From: an uncultured Hungatella sp.
Lineage (GTDB): Bacteria > Bacillota > Clostridia > Lachnospirales > Lachnospiraceae
Reading direction: 5' to 3'
Length of the DNA stretch: 35,796 nucleotides
Assembly: GCA_910588505.1 (NCBI GenBank)
Contig: CAJUPQ010000034.1
Coordinates: forward strand, 1-35,796
In this document: piece by piece, positions 24,223 through 33,146 of the stretch
How positions within the stretch are numbered: position 1 is the first letter of the stretch
How the letters are laid out: every line of letters begins with the position of its first letter
Program-made: the position numbers and the translations under genes
The notes under the pieces: model-generated
Told to the model about the DNA's origin: nothing
Database searches by the model: none
Seen by the model: only the letters and a program-made list of their open reading frames with translations

Positions 24223-27200
24223 ATGCCAAAAAGAACCGACATTCACAAAGTGCTCATCATCGGCTCCGGCCCCATTATCATCGGCCAGGCATGTGAATTT
24301 GACTACTCCGGAACCCAGGCCTGCAAGGCTTTACGCAGTCTGGGCTACGAGATTGTACTGGTAAATTCCAATCCGGCCACCATCATGACCGACCCGGAAA
24401 CCGCTGACGTCACTTACATTGAACCCCTCAACGTGGAACGTCTGGAGCAGATTATCGCCAAAGAACGGCCCGACGCCCTTCTCCCCAACCTGGGCGGTCA
24501 GTCAGGCCTGAACCTGTGCGCGGAACTGTACAAAGAAGGCATTTTAGATAAATACAACGTAAAAGTCATCGGCGTTCAGGTGGATGCCATCGAGCGGGGT
24601 GAGGACCGCATCGAATTTAAGAAAGCCATGAACAGCCTTGGCATTGAGATGGCACGCAGCGAAGTGGCTTACTCCGTGGAGGAGGCCCTTAAGATCGCCG
24701 GCAAGTTAGGCTACCCGGTAGTGCTCCGTCCCGCCTACACTATGGGCGGCGCGGGAGGCGGCCTGGTATATAATAAGGAAGAGCTGAAAACAGTCTGCGC
24801 CAGAGGCCTTCAGGCCAGCTTGGTAGGCCAGGTCCTGGTGGAGGAATCCATCTTGGGCTGGGAAGAGCTGGAGCTGGAAGTGGTCCGTGACTGTGAAGGC
24901 AACATGATAACCGTCTGCTTTATCGAAAATATCGACCCTCTTGGGGTACACACCGGGGACTCCTTCTGCGCGGCCCCCATGCTGACCATCTCAAAGGAAT
25001 GCCAGAAGCGGCTTCAGGAACAGGCCTACAAGATCGTAGAGTCGGTCCAGGTCATCGGCGGCACCAACGTGCAGTTTGCCCACGACCCGGTCAGCGACCG
25101 CATTGTGGTCATCGAGATCAACCCCCGCACCTCCCGCTCATCCGCCCTGGCATCCAAAGCCACCGGCTTCCCCATTGCCCTGGTATCCGCCATGCTGGCC
25201 ACAGGCCTGACTCTAAAGGACATCCCCTGCGGCAAGTACGGAACTCTGGACAAATATGTCCCGGACGGCGACTACGTGGTCATCAAATTTGCCCGCTGGG
25301 CATTTGAAAAATTCAAGGGCGTGGAGGACAAACTGGGAACCCAAATGCGGGCCGTAGGCGAGGTCATGAGCATCGGCAAGAATTACAAGGAGGCCTTCCA
25401 GAAAGCCATCCGCAGCCTGGAAACAGGCCGCTACGGCTTGGGCCACGCCAAAGACTTTGACTTAAAAAGCAAAGACCAACTGTTAAAGATGCTCATCACC
25501 CCCTCCAGCGAGCGCCATTTCATCATGTATGAGGCCCTCCGCAAAGGAGCCACGGTGGAGGAGATCTACGACATCACCAAAGTAAAAGCCTGGTTCATTG
25601 AACAGATGAAAGAGCTGGTGGAGGAGGAAGAAACCCTTCTGAAAGACAAAGGACACATGCCGTCTGACGCCCTCCTGACAAAGGCCAAAAAAGACGGATT
25701 CTCCGACAAATATTTAAGCCAGATTCTGGAGATCCCAGAGGAGGACATCCGAAACCGCCGTATCGCCATTGGCGTGGAGGAGGCCTGGGAGGGAGTCCAC
25801 GTAAGCAGCACCGAAAACAGCGCTTACTACTACTCCACCTACAATGCCCCTGACAAAAACCCGGTAAATACAGGCAAGCCCAAGATCATGATCCTGGGCG
25901 GCGGCCCCAACCGCATCGGCCAGGGCATTGAGTTCGACTACTGCTGCGTTCACGCGTCCCTTGCCCTAAAGAAAATGGGATTCGAGACCATTATCGTCAA
26001 CTGCAACCCGGAGACCGTGTCCACAGACTACGACACCTCCGACAAGCTGTACTTTGAGCCTCTGACTCTGGAGGACGTGTTAAGCATCTACAACAAGGAG
26101 AAGCCTGCAGGCGTCATCGCCCAGTTCGGCGGCCAGACTCCCTTAAACCTGGCCGCTGACCTGGAGAAAAACGGCGTAAAGATCCTGGGTACCTCCCCGT
26201 CGGTCATCGACCTGGCCGAGGATCGGGATCTGTTTAGAGACATGATGGAGAAACTGGACATCCCCATGCCCGAGTCAGGCATGGCCACCACAGTGGAGGA
26301 AGCCATCGCCATCGCGGGGCGCATCGGTTACCCGGTTATGGTCCGCCCCTCCTACGTACTGGGAGGCCGGGGCATGGAGGTAGTCTACGACGACCAGACC
26401 ATGACTGAATACATGAACGCCGCGGTGGGCGTCACCCCTGACCGCCCCATCCTCATTGACCGGTTCCTAAACCACGCCATGGAATGTGAGGCCGACGCCA
26501 TCAGCGACGGAACCCACGCCTTTGTGCCTGCGGTCATGGAGCACATTGAGCTGGCCGGCGTCCACTCCGGAGACTCCGCCTGCATCATCCCCTCCGTACA
26601 CATTTCCCTGGAGAATGTGAAGACCATCAAGGAGTACACCCGGAAGATCGCGGAGGAGATGCATGTCCAGGGCCTGATGAACATGCAATACGCCATCGAA
26701 AACGGCAAAGTCTATGTGCTGGAGGCCAATCCCAGGGCATCCCGCACCGTACCTCTGGTATCCAAGGTGTGCAACATCCGCATGGTTCCCCTGGCCACGG
26801 AGATCATCACCTGTGAGCTTACCGGGAAACCGTCCCCGATTCCGGCCTTAAAGGAACAGGAGATTCCCAACTACGGAGTCAAGGAAGCGGTGTTTCCCTT
26901 TAACATGTTCCAGGAAGTGGACCCCCTTCTTGGACCGGAGATGCGCTCCACCGGCGAGGTGCTGGGACTTTCCCGCTCCTTCGGAGAGGCCTTCTACAAG
27001 GCCCAGGAAGCCACCCAGTCCAGGCTGCCCCTTGAGGGCACGGTGCTTATATCCGTCAACGCCAAGGACAAACCGGAGGTGACGGACATCGCCAGAAGCT
27101 TTGCGGAGGACGGCTTTACCATTGTTGCCACAGGCCGCACTTACGACCTAATCTGTCAGGCAGGCATTCCCGCTGAAAAGGTGAAAAAGCTGTACGAAGG

Positions 27201-27450
27201 CCGCCCCAATATCCTGGATATGATCACCAACGGCCAGATTCAGCTGATCATCAACTCCCCTGCCGGCAAGGACAGCCGCCACGACGACAGCTACTTAAGA
27301 AAAGCTGCCATCAAGGCCAAGATTCCCTACATGACCACCATGGCAGCCGCCCGGGCCACGGCCAGCGGTATCCACTATGTGAAGACCTGTGGCCAGGGGG
27401 AAGTGAAATCTTTGCAGCAGTTGCACAGTGAAATCCACGACAAAGAGTAA
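24223..27450 (+). CDS. carB: Carbamoyl-phosphate synthase large subunit
   Basis: The 1075-residue protein has the full CarB layout: ATP-grasp half 1 (~1-400, starting HKVLIIGSGPIIIGQACEFD), an oligomerisation region (~400-550), ATP-grasp half 2 (~555-935, IMILGGGPNRIGQGIEFDYC) and a C-terminal MGS-like allosteric domain (~940-1075). It makes carbamoyl phosphate from bicarbonate, ATP and glutamine-derived ammonia for arginine and pyrimidine synthesis. The small subunit CarA, which supplies ammonia, is not adjacent; carB has its own promoter and terminator. The ribosome site AAGGAGG is well placed. The frame is intact over 3.2 kb. Confidence 0.97.
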   Translation: MPKRTDIHKVLIIGSGPIIIGQACEFDYSGTQACKALRSLGYEIVLVNSNPATIMTDPETADVTYIEPLNVERLEQIIAKERPDALLPNLGGQSGLNLCAELYKEGILDKYNVKVIGVQVDAIERGEDRIEFKKAMNSLGIEMARSEVAYSVEEALKIAGKLGYPVVLRPAYTMGGAGGGLVYNKEELKTVCARGLQASLVGQVLVEESILGWEELELEVVRDCEGNMITVCFIENIDPLGVHTGDSFCAAPMLTISKECQKRLQEQAYKIVESVQVIGGTNVQFAHDPVSDRIVVIEINPRTSRSSALASKATGFPIALVSAMLATGLTLKDIPCGKYGTLDKYVPDGDYVVIKFARWAFEKFKGVEDKLGTQMRAVGEVMSIGKNYKEAFQKAIRSLETGRYGLGHAKDFDLKSKDQLLKMLITPSSERHFIMYEALRKGATVEEIYDITKVKAWFIEQMKELVEEEETLLKDKGHMPSDALLTKAKKDGFSDKYLSQILEIPEEDIRNRRIAIGVEEAWEGVHVSSTENSAYYYSTYNAPDKNPVNTGKPKIMILGGGPNRIGQGIEFDYCCVHASLALKKMGFETIIVNCNPETVSTDYDTSDKLYFEPLTLEDVLSIYNKEKPAGVIAQFGGQTPLNLAADLEKNGVKILGTSPSVIDLAEDRDLFRDMMEKLDIPMPESGMATTVEEAIAIAGRIGYPVMVRPSYVLGGRGMEVVYDDQTMTEYMNAAVGVTPDRPILIDRFLNHAMECEADAISDGTHAFVPAVMEHIELAGVHSGDSACIIPSVHISLENVKTIKEYTRKIAEEMHVQGLMNMQYAIENGKVYVLEANPRASRTVPLVSKVCNIRMVPLATEIITCELTGKPSPIPALKEQEIPNYGVKEAVFPFNMFQEVDPLLGPEMRSTGEVLGLSRSFGEAFYKAQEATQSRLPLEGTVLISVNAKDKPEVTDIARSFAEDGFTIVATGRTYDLICQAGIPAEKVKKLYEGRPNILDMITNGQIQLIINSPAGKDSRHDDSYLRKAAIKAKIPYMTTMAAARATASGIHYVKTCGQGEVKSLQQLHSEIHDKE

Positions 27451-27470
27451 CAAATCAATAAAACCTCAGC

Positions 27471-27515
27471 AAAAAAGAGAGGATCCCGCCAAAAGTCTGG
27501 ATCCTCTCTTTTTTT
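27471..27515. terminator. Bidirectional terminator after carB
   Basis: A 16-bp stem (27471-27486 with 27499-27514) has six A on one side and seven T on the other. It ends carB on the plus strand and the L,D-transpeptidase/small-protein transcript on the minus strand. Confidence 0.9.
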
Positions 27516-27527
27516 AAAAAACAACAG

Positions 27528-27715
27528 CTAAGCTTGGTTTGTTCCCTTCTCTTTCAGAAGATCCCTGATCTCCGCCAGCAATTCCTCTGTCGTCGGTCCT
27601 GCCGGAGCGGGATCTGCAGCCTGCTCCTCCTCCTGGTGACGAAACATCACATACTTCTTAAATTCGCCATGGTCCCTTCCAGTTTTTTCTCCAAAGCCTT
27701 CATATCTTTTCCCAT
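27528..27715 (-). pseudogene. Small MscL-tail-like protein, apparent one-base frameshift
   Basis: The frame from ATG 27715 reads MGKDMKALEKKLEG and then soon meets a stop. One base over, an open frame continues as FKKYVMFRHQEEEQAADPAP and ends PTTEELLAEIRDLLKEKG. One more G at the GGG of 27674-27676 would join them into a 62-residue acidic helical protein. The EELLAEIRDLLKEK ending resembles the cytoplasmic helix of MscL channels, but no channel helices are present. It follows the L,D-transpeptidase gene by 37 bases. Whether the frameshift is real is open; even the intact product has no known function. Confidence 0.5.
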
Positions 27716-27752
27716 CTTATTTCAGTTCTCCTCTCAAGTATACTTACCCAAT

Positions 27753-29141
27753 CTATTGATAACAGATCACCGGCATCCCTTTGTACACATAGTCATACAA
27801 AAGCTTTGCCCTGTCCGGCGGCAGGTTGATGCAGCCGTGGCTTCCGCCATACAGGTAGATGGTCCCCCCAAACTTACTCCGCCAGTTTGCGTCGTGAAAC
27901 CCGATCCCGCCGTTAAAGGGCATCCAGTAGTCCACATGGCTTTCATACTCATAACTTCCGTCCGCCTTTTTCTTCCCCCGCAGGATTCTGTCAGTCTCCT
28001 TGTAAGTCAGGCTGTAGATACCCGCAGGGGTGGCGTACCCCTTTGCCACGTCTCCGGTAACGCAGGGAGCGTCCCACACCACGTTTCCGTCCTTTATCAT
28101 GTACACATGCTGGCCGCTTAAATCCACCTCCGCGTAGGTACTGCCCCAGTCGCTGACCCTGTCCGCCCCGGTCATGGCGTACTGGGGCTCTCTTATCTGA
28201 CTCTGCCCTGTGCGTATCATTCCGACGAGAGCCGCTGTCTCCTGAGCCTGGTCAAGCCTCCACCCAAAAGGTCCGTTCAGCTCCACCTCCCTGCCGGAAA
28301 CGGTCTGAAACACCCTGGGCTTTCCCGACGTGTCATACTTGTCGGCAAGGGCCTTCACAAAGCCCGCCGCTTTCTCCTGAGCCACCTGAATCTCCCCGTC
28401 CACAGTGCCGGTGAGCCACGAGGTGATCTCTTGCCCGGCCAGAACCTCCTCCGCCTCACCGAATTTGTACGTTATGGCCATATCCCTGCACCGGTTCATG
28501 GTATCGCACAGATCCTTCAAATGGGCGTCCGTGGAACTAACGGTTACCTGCCGGTAACACCCCTGTTCCTCTAAGCTGACGCTCCCCTGCCCGGCCGAAA
28601 CCGCCGCCAGGATCACTTCCTTCGTCTTTTCCGGATCCACATCATTGCCCTGGACTTCCTTTACGACAGTAAACGGCTTCCCCTCCTCATAGGCGGAAAC
28701 ATGGGCATTCTCCGTCCGCCTGATCCCCTCCCCGCTTATACAGGAAAGTCCCTGAATCCTGGCCTCCAGGGCAGCAGCGTCAAAGGATGTACTGACTGCC
28801 ACAGTAAACTGATGCTTCACCGCCGGACCGGCAGCCCTGCCTCCATCGTTCTGCTGGGCAAGAACAGCTCCAAGATCTCCGGTCACAGACGCCCGGTACC
28901 CGATCTCGCTGCCCTTTATCACATCTTTCGTCCCGTCCTTTTTCACGATCTCCAGGCTGTAGCTGTCCGGATCCTCCAGGACGCCTTTCGCCCTGTCCAC
29001 AGTCTGCCCGCTGACATTGATTCCATTTAAGTATGTCCCTGCTACATAGGTGTCTCCTTCCGCGCCGTAAGCGGGCATGGCCCAGACACATCCCAAAAAC
29101 ACCAGAGCCGCCATGGCCCCTATCTTTCCTCTCATCTTCAT
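27753..29141 (-). CDS. L,D-transpeptidase (YkuD) with peptidoglycan-binding region
   Basis: The 462-residue secreted protein has a signal peptide (MKMRGKIGAMAALVFLGCVW, cleavage near AYGA). A long N-terminal part with repeated beta/alpha units (~30-330) resembles the PG_binding_4 domains that accompany clostridial YkuD enzymes. The C-terminal YkuD domain has GFHDANWR and the catalytic SHGCINLPP, with His435 and nucleophile Cys437. It forms 3-3 cross-links in peptidoglycan outside the membrane and is usually insensitive to penicillins. A ribosome site, AAAGGAAAGAGAGGG, precedes the ATG. Confidence 0.92.
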   Translation of the reverse strand: MKMRGKIGAMAALVFLGCVWAMPAYGAEGDTYVAGTYLNGINVSGQTVDRAKGVLEDPDSYSLEIVKKDGTKDVIKGSEIGYRASVTGDLGAVLAQQNDGGRAAGPAVKHQFTVAVSTSFDAAALEARIQGLSCISGEGIRRTENAHVSAYEEGKPFTVVKEVQGNDVDPEKTKEVILAAVSAGQGSVSLEEQGCYRQVTVSSTDAHLKDLCDTMNRCRDMAITYKFGEAEEVLAGQEITSWLTGTVDGEIQVAQEKAAGFVKALADKYDTSGKPRVFQTVSGREVELNGPFGWRLDQAQETAALVGMIRTGQSQIREPQYAMTGADRVSDWGSTYAEVDLSGQHVYMIKDGNVVWDAPCVTGDVAKGYATPAGIYSLTYKETDRILRGKKKADGSYEYESHVDYWMPFNGGIGFHDANWRSKFGGTIYLYGGSHGCINLPPDRAKLLYDYVYKGMPVICYQ

Positions 29142-29210
29142 CCGCCCTCTCTTTCCTTTGATTTCACGATCTAAATCATTTCTCTTAATACAGCATTGCT
29201 TAAAAGTGAT

Positions 29211-29846
29211 CTACTCACCAGCATTTAGGCAAGGCTGTACGGACTCCTTCTCCGGGTATTCCACCATCCAGTATTCGAACCCATTGACCACCAGAGTATC
29301 CCCAAACCTGTCTGTCCGCTTAAACGCCCCGCCATAATTGGCATGGACATGGCCGTGGACAAACAGCTTTGGCCTGTACTTCTCCATCAGCCCCCGAAAG
29401 CAGGCAAATCCCCGGTGGGGCAGATCCTCCATGTCGTGAAACTGATATGCCGGGGCGTGGGTCACCAGGATATCAAATCCCTTGTGCTTCCACAGCTTCC
29501 ATCTCATCTTCCGTATCCGTTTGGCCATAGCCCTCTCCGTATACTGGTTGTCCGCCTTAGGGATGTACTCCATGGAACCGCCCAGCCCCATGATCCTGAC
29601 TCCATTATGGACATAAATATCATCCTCTATGCAGATACACCCCTCCGGCGGCTGATCCGCGTACACCCCGTCATGATTCCCTCTGACATAGAGAAGCGGG
29701 GCATGGCAGAGGGTGGCAAAAAAGCTTAGATACCCCGGATCCAGATCCCCGCAGGAGATGACCAGCTCCACCCCCTCCAGCTTAGCCGGTTCATAATAAT
29801 CGTACAGCGCTTTTGACCTTTGATCCGCCAGTACCAGAATCTTCAT
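29211..29846 (-). CDS. Calcineurin-like metallophosphoesterase, variant first motif
   Basis: The 211-residue protein has metallophosphoesterase motifs GDLD (33-36), GNHD (56-59), THAP (129-132) and GHVH (165-168). The first motif, normally D-x-H, reads D8-Q9-R10, so the His metal ligand is missing; a related clostridial subgroup also varies here (from memory). The enzyme may have one altered metal site or a narrow substrate range. The start overlaps closely with the BMP-domain gene's stop (four-base gap) and GGAGGAATGATCGG precedes it, so the two are cotranscribed. Confidence 0.87.
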   Translation of the reverse strand: MKILVLADQRSKALYDYYEPAKLEGVELVISCGDLDPGYLSFFATLCHAPLLYVRGNHDGVYADQPPEGCICIEDDIYVHNGVRIMGLGGSMEYIPKADNQYTERAMAKRIRKMRWKLWKHKGFDILVTHAPAYQFHDMEDLPHRGFACFRGLMEKYRPKLFVHGHVHANYGGAFKRTDRFGDTLVVNGFEYWMVEYPEKESVQPCLNAGE

Positions 29847-29850
29847 CCGA

Positions 29851-31803
29851 TCATTCCTCCGCGTCCTTCCGCTCGTCCTCCTTAACGCCCTGGAGCCGAA
29901 CCAGCGTCTGTGCCTCCTGGGTAAGGTCCTTAAACTCCGGGATCACGCCCACCACGTTCTCCGCAAGCCAGTCCATGGAAATGATCTCCTCCGCGGTCAG
30001 GCTCCCTCCCTCCCTGCACTGGATCTTCCCGTTCTGGGAGTAGATAAGGCCGTCAAAGGGATGGAAACTGCCGGCCCGCACAGAATTCTTCAAAAAGTCA
30101 ATAAGCCTGTGGATCCCGTGAGGCATCTTCTGGGAGTAGATAACGTCGATCACCTCCGCCGACATACCCCACCAGTAGTTCACCGCCTTCTTTCCTTTCA
30201 TGGACTGCGGCTCCCCGGCGCCCCGGCAGATGGACCTGACGATCCTCTCATAAAATTTGCCCCAGTGCCAGATGGGCGTAGCCAAATTCTCCAATGTCCC
30301 ATCCGGATTCTTTACATACAGCCCGTACTCCCTGGATTCCTTCTGGGGTGTGATCATCTCCTCGCCGGAAATATACGTAATCCCCTCCCTGCTCAGCCGG
30401 TTTCCCGCGTCGGCGTCCTTGATCCTGGACCACTCCAGATACACCTTCACGTAGGGGTTGATCATCCTGGCTCCCAGGGCAAAGGCGTTGATATTTGCCA
30501 CAGTGCCGTAGATGGGATAATCCGCCACATACCCCAGCTTATCCGACCTGGTCATAGCCGCCGCGATGGCCCCCAAAAGAAACTTCGCCTCATACATCCT
30601 CCCATAGTAGGTGCAGATGGAGGAGTAGGACATCTTGATGGAACAGTTATAAAACCGCACCTCCGGGTGCAGGATCGCGGACCGCACGCTCTGATTGGCC
30701 ATCTGAGGCGCTGTGGTGAAGATAATGTTACACCCTGACGCAACCGACAGCTCAATAGCGTTCTCGATCTCCGGCTCCGTAGTCACATTGTCAATGGCCA
30801 TGGTCTTTAACCTGCCGTCAAAGGCCTGCTCCAGATACATCCGCCCCAGCTCATGGGCGTAGGTCCATGGGGAAGTCTTGGCTGTCTTATTATAGATAAA
30901 CGCAATCTTTAACATCTCCGGCTCTATGGTCTCTGCCGGGCGCAGCCAGTTTAACAGGGACGGCTTGTGGGACGGGGCCTCCACAGCCTCCGGACTCTCC
31001 ACCAACTCCACCTGATTCCCTCCTGCCGCCAGCTCGATCTCCTTCCAGATCCGGTCAAGCGCCTTGCCGATCCCGATCTCCGTCTGATCCTTCATCTTTT
31101 CATATCCGTACACATTGATATAGATCAGAAACGCGTCCGATGCCGTCAGCGGCAGCTTATCCCCTCCCTTCTGGGTAAAGGTTTTAGCAAACCTGCTGTA
31201 GACGGATTTAAACACAGCCTGCTCTTCTTTATCCCACACCTGATCCGGCTTTTTATCCATAAGCTTCAAAAGCTTCTTGTAACTTCCTTCCTTGCTGAAC
31301 CACACGTCGCAGTTAAAGGACACCTGGTAAAAATCAAGAAACTCGTAGTACAGTTTATTCTCCTTCTCCTCCGTCCGCTTGGGGATCAGCCGGGTCACAT
31401 ACCCCGCAATGCTGTACGCCCCCACATATTTCATGACGCTGACCCGCTTATTGCCCTCCTGGACATAGAAACGGTTCATAAATTCATAGGCCACGATCGG
31501 ATCCCGGATGCCGTCGTCGATCTGATGGTCATACAGAGAGGCCCACTTTGCCCCAAACTCCGACTCCTCTGTTAAAAGCGGCATAAAATTGCCGGCAAAA
31601 GCATTGGTCCGGCCCTCGGTCTTTGTTCCGATGATCTTATCCAGAGGAATATCCATAAGTCCCAGGCTGACTTCCGATACGATCTGCGTATAGGACAAAA
31701 TATTGTCCAACACAGGAAGATATGGATACTCTCCTTTATTCAGGGCCTCCTGATACTGCCTCCGCCCCCGCTTCAGGGCTCCCATGTAATCGTACAATGC
31801 CAT
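29851..31803 (-). CDS. Cytosolic BMP-domain protein with unusual N-terminal half
   Basis: The 650-residue protein has no signal peptide. Its C-terminal half (~290-600: LKIAFIYNKTAKTSPWTYAH, then SGCNIIFTTAPQMANQSVRS and LGYVADYPIYGTVANINAFA) is a BMP/PnrA-type periplasmic-binding fold, which in exported lipoproteins binds purine nucleosides. The N-terminal ~280 residues include a short motif, FYVQEGNKRVSVMKY, that recalls ParB-like N-terminal folds. A cytosolic ligand-binding sensor is a reasonable guess, not shown. The ATG at 31803 is chosen because GGAGGAG lies nine bases ahead; the longer frame from TTG 31860 is unlikely. It is followed by the metallophosphoesterase gene. Confidence 0.78.
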   Translation of the reverse strand: MALYDYMGALKRGRRQYQEALNKGEYPYLPVLDNILSYTQIVSEVSLGLMDIPLDKIIGTKTEGRTNAFAGNFMPLLTEESEFGAKWASLYDHQIDDGIRDPIVAYEFMNRFYVQEGNKRVSVMKYVGAYSIAGYVTRLIPKRTEEKENKLYYEFLDFYQVSFNCDVWFSKEGSYKKLLKLMDKKPDQVWDKEEQAVFKSVYSRFAKTFTQKGGDKLPLTASDAFLIYINVYGYEKMKDQTEIGIGKALDRIWKEIELAAGGNQVELVESPEAVEAPSHKPSLLNWLRPAETIEPEMLKIAFIYNKTAKTSPWTYAHELGRMYLEQAFDGRLKTMAIDNVTTEPEIENAIELSVASGCNIIFTTAPQMANQSVRSAILHPEVRFYNCSIKMSYSSICTYYGRMYEAKFLLGAIAAAMTRSDKLGYVADYPIYGTVANINAFALGARMINPYVKVYLEWSRIKDADAGNRLSREGITYISGEEMITPQKESREYGLYVKNPDGTLENLATPIWHWGKFYERIVRSICRGAGEPQSMKGKKAVNYWWGMSAEVIDVIYSQKMPHGIHRLIDFLKNSVRAGSFHPFDGLIYSQNGKIQCREGGSLTAEEIISMDWLAENVVGVIPEFKDLTQEAQTLVRLQGVKEDERKDAEE

Positions 31804-31860
31804 AAATTTGCGCTCCTCCTCATCCTCTCCCGGCGGTCTGGGCCAATCATCTCCCCCCAA

Positions 31861-32132
31861 CGCCGATTTCTCTTCCCTTTTCTCTCCTGTCTATTTCACC
31901 ACAAAGGGCGGGGGATTGCAAGATGGATTTTCTTAAAATTTGCTTACGGTAACACTCTTGTTTTTTGAGCACCATTGATATAAGTAACACCCACAATAAA
32001 TAGATATTCGTTAAAATCCTATTATTTCATCCATCAAAAAGAAATACCCAACCTGTTACTGTCAGATATCTCTCAAAATTTATCTCATATTATATCTGGA
32101 GACGTTACACTCTCATACCACTATACGATTAC
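31861..32132. other. Gene-free AT-rich stretch
   Basis: No coding frame with a start site was found. GTAACAC occurs twice within 40 bases (31949 and 31984 regions), and a CTCTCAT/ATGAGAG inverted pair lies around 32111-32180. It probably is eroded mobile DNA or the promoter region of the BMP-domain gene. Confidence 0.4.
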
Positions 32133-32303
32133 TCAACCCTCGTTTATCGCCGCCTGAGGAGCCGCTACCATGAGAGAGTTATCCCTTATCTGAATAATGA
32201 CTCCTGCATTCTGATAAAAGAAGCTTTCCCTTCTGTACTTTGGGATAAATACAATATGATACGTGCAATTCCATCTGGTATGTGCTATACTCTTATTATC
32301 CAT
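32133..32303 (-). mobile_element. tnpA: IS200-type transposase TnpA, truncated
   Basis: The frame begins MDNKSIAHTRWNCTYHIVFI and PKYRRE, the conserved N-terminus of Y1 (HUH) transposases of the IS200/IS605 family. Similarity ends there; a 30-residue unrelated ending follows (VAAPQAAINEG). Full TnpA has about 130-155 residues with the HUH pair and Tyr further on, so this copy is dead. GGAGG lies seven bases ahead of the ATG and is bracketed by an inverted repeat (next entry). The right half of the element is missing. Confidence 0.8.
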
Positions 32304-32419
32304 TTGGATACCTCCTATGCTTTGATACGGCCTGCGAAACCAATATCATTATAGCATAGGAGTTTTTAGTACTTTAGGCAAAACCACGGCTTATTCTATT
32401 CTCCCCATCTCAGATGGGG
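32304..32419 (-). mobile_element. IS200-type left end and 5' UTR hairpins
   Basis: CTCCTATGC (minus strand) pairs with GCATAGGAG, which contains the tnpA ribosome site, so the messenger can hide its own start. A TATAAT overlaps the first arm. Further out, CCCCATCT/AGATGGGG (32403-32419) makes a hairpin of the kind TnpA recognises at element ends. Both features match the known design of IS200 left ends. Confidence 0.65.
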
Positions 32420-32490
32420 GATTAAAAGCCTTTTTCGTTTAAAAACATACCTGTCATACATCTGGAGGAACCAATAGGAAAGTACCTGGC

Positions 32491-32720
32491 CTAAATCCCT
32501 TTTATGGAACTTTCAATTTCGAATCCGTCCATTAGCCTGTCGTATTCTTCCCATGTCAGATTCCTGGCTTCTTCTGCGTTCCTTGGCCATTTGAAGTATC
32601 CCTGTGATAAACGTTTATAGCCTAATGTAAACCCATCTTCTTCAAAAAAAGGCATTTGATACGGTCCCGTTTTGTGCCGCAGAAAAGGAAGAGGCTTCCC
32701 TTGTCCAAAGGGTCAAGATT
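32491..32720 (-). mobile_element. IS66-family TnpB, C-terminal fragment
   Basis: Reading on the minus strand, the frame gives NLDPLDKGSLFLFCG, then KRDRIKCLFFEEDGF and GYFKWPRNAEEARNLTWEEY, ending FEIESSIKGI and a stop. This is the C-terminal two-thirds of the IS66 accessory protein TnpB (normally ~115 residues). An in-frame TAA stands just upstream, so the N-terminus is gone. No TnpC transposase gene is nearby. It is a decayed relic. Confidence 0.75.
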
Positions 32721-32778
32721 GTATTATCTGCTTGCAGAGGGCATATCCCCCTGACCTCCTTTTCACTCAAAAAATCAC

Positions 32779-32806
32779 AAAACTCCCTGCCGGAGTTTTT
32801 GATTTT
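32779..32806 (+). terminator. Terminator upstream of the MobC remnant
   Basis: AAAACTCC pairs with GGAGTTTT (32779-32799), and a T-run follows. A second small hairpin, ATGCCC/GGGCAT (32816-32836), also with Ts after it, comes next. Confidence 0.65.
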
Positions 32807-32886
32807 TTTGCACGAATGCCCCATGTATGAGGGCATTTATTTTTGTAAAATCCTCTTAAAAACCTGATAAGGAGAGTGCATCAAAA

Positions 32887-33078
32887 ATGGCAAAACGTGA
32901 GCAAAAAAATGAACTGAAAATATTTCTAAGTAACGATGAGCAATACATACTGGAGCAGATTGCAAATCCAATAAACACAACGGGCAACGTGTATAAAGCC
33001 GATGTTGAGGAAGTAAAAAAGTTGATGAATAAAATTGGGGATACTCAAAAACCATGTTGTCAAAACAGCCCTACATGA
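32887..33078 (+). pseudogene. MobC-like mobilisation protein remnant
   Basis: The 63-residue frame starts MAKREQKNELKIFLSNDEQY, a basic ribbon-like start, then jumps to INTTGNVYKADVEEVKKL, which resembles the C-terminal INxTGNxY region of MobC relaxosome proteins. The middle ~40-50 residues of a normal MobC (~110) are missing, as after an in-frame deletion. Near the end, a run of five A (33047-33051) may be one short: six would give a different ending and a TAA at 33084. An AAGGAG lies 12 bases before the ATG. With IS remnants beside it, this marks a decayed mobilisable element. The MobC match is by eye. Confidence 0.5.
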
Positions 33079-33146
33079 TGCAATAACTCAAAAACATACC
33101 AGTCAAATTCTCTTTACAAATTGCAAGAGTGATGCCGCAATAAAAT

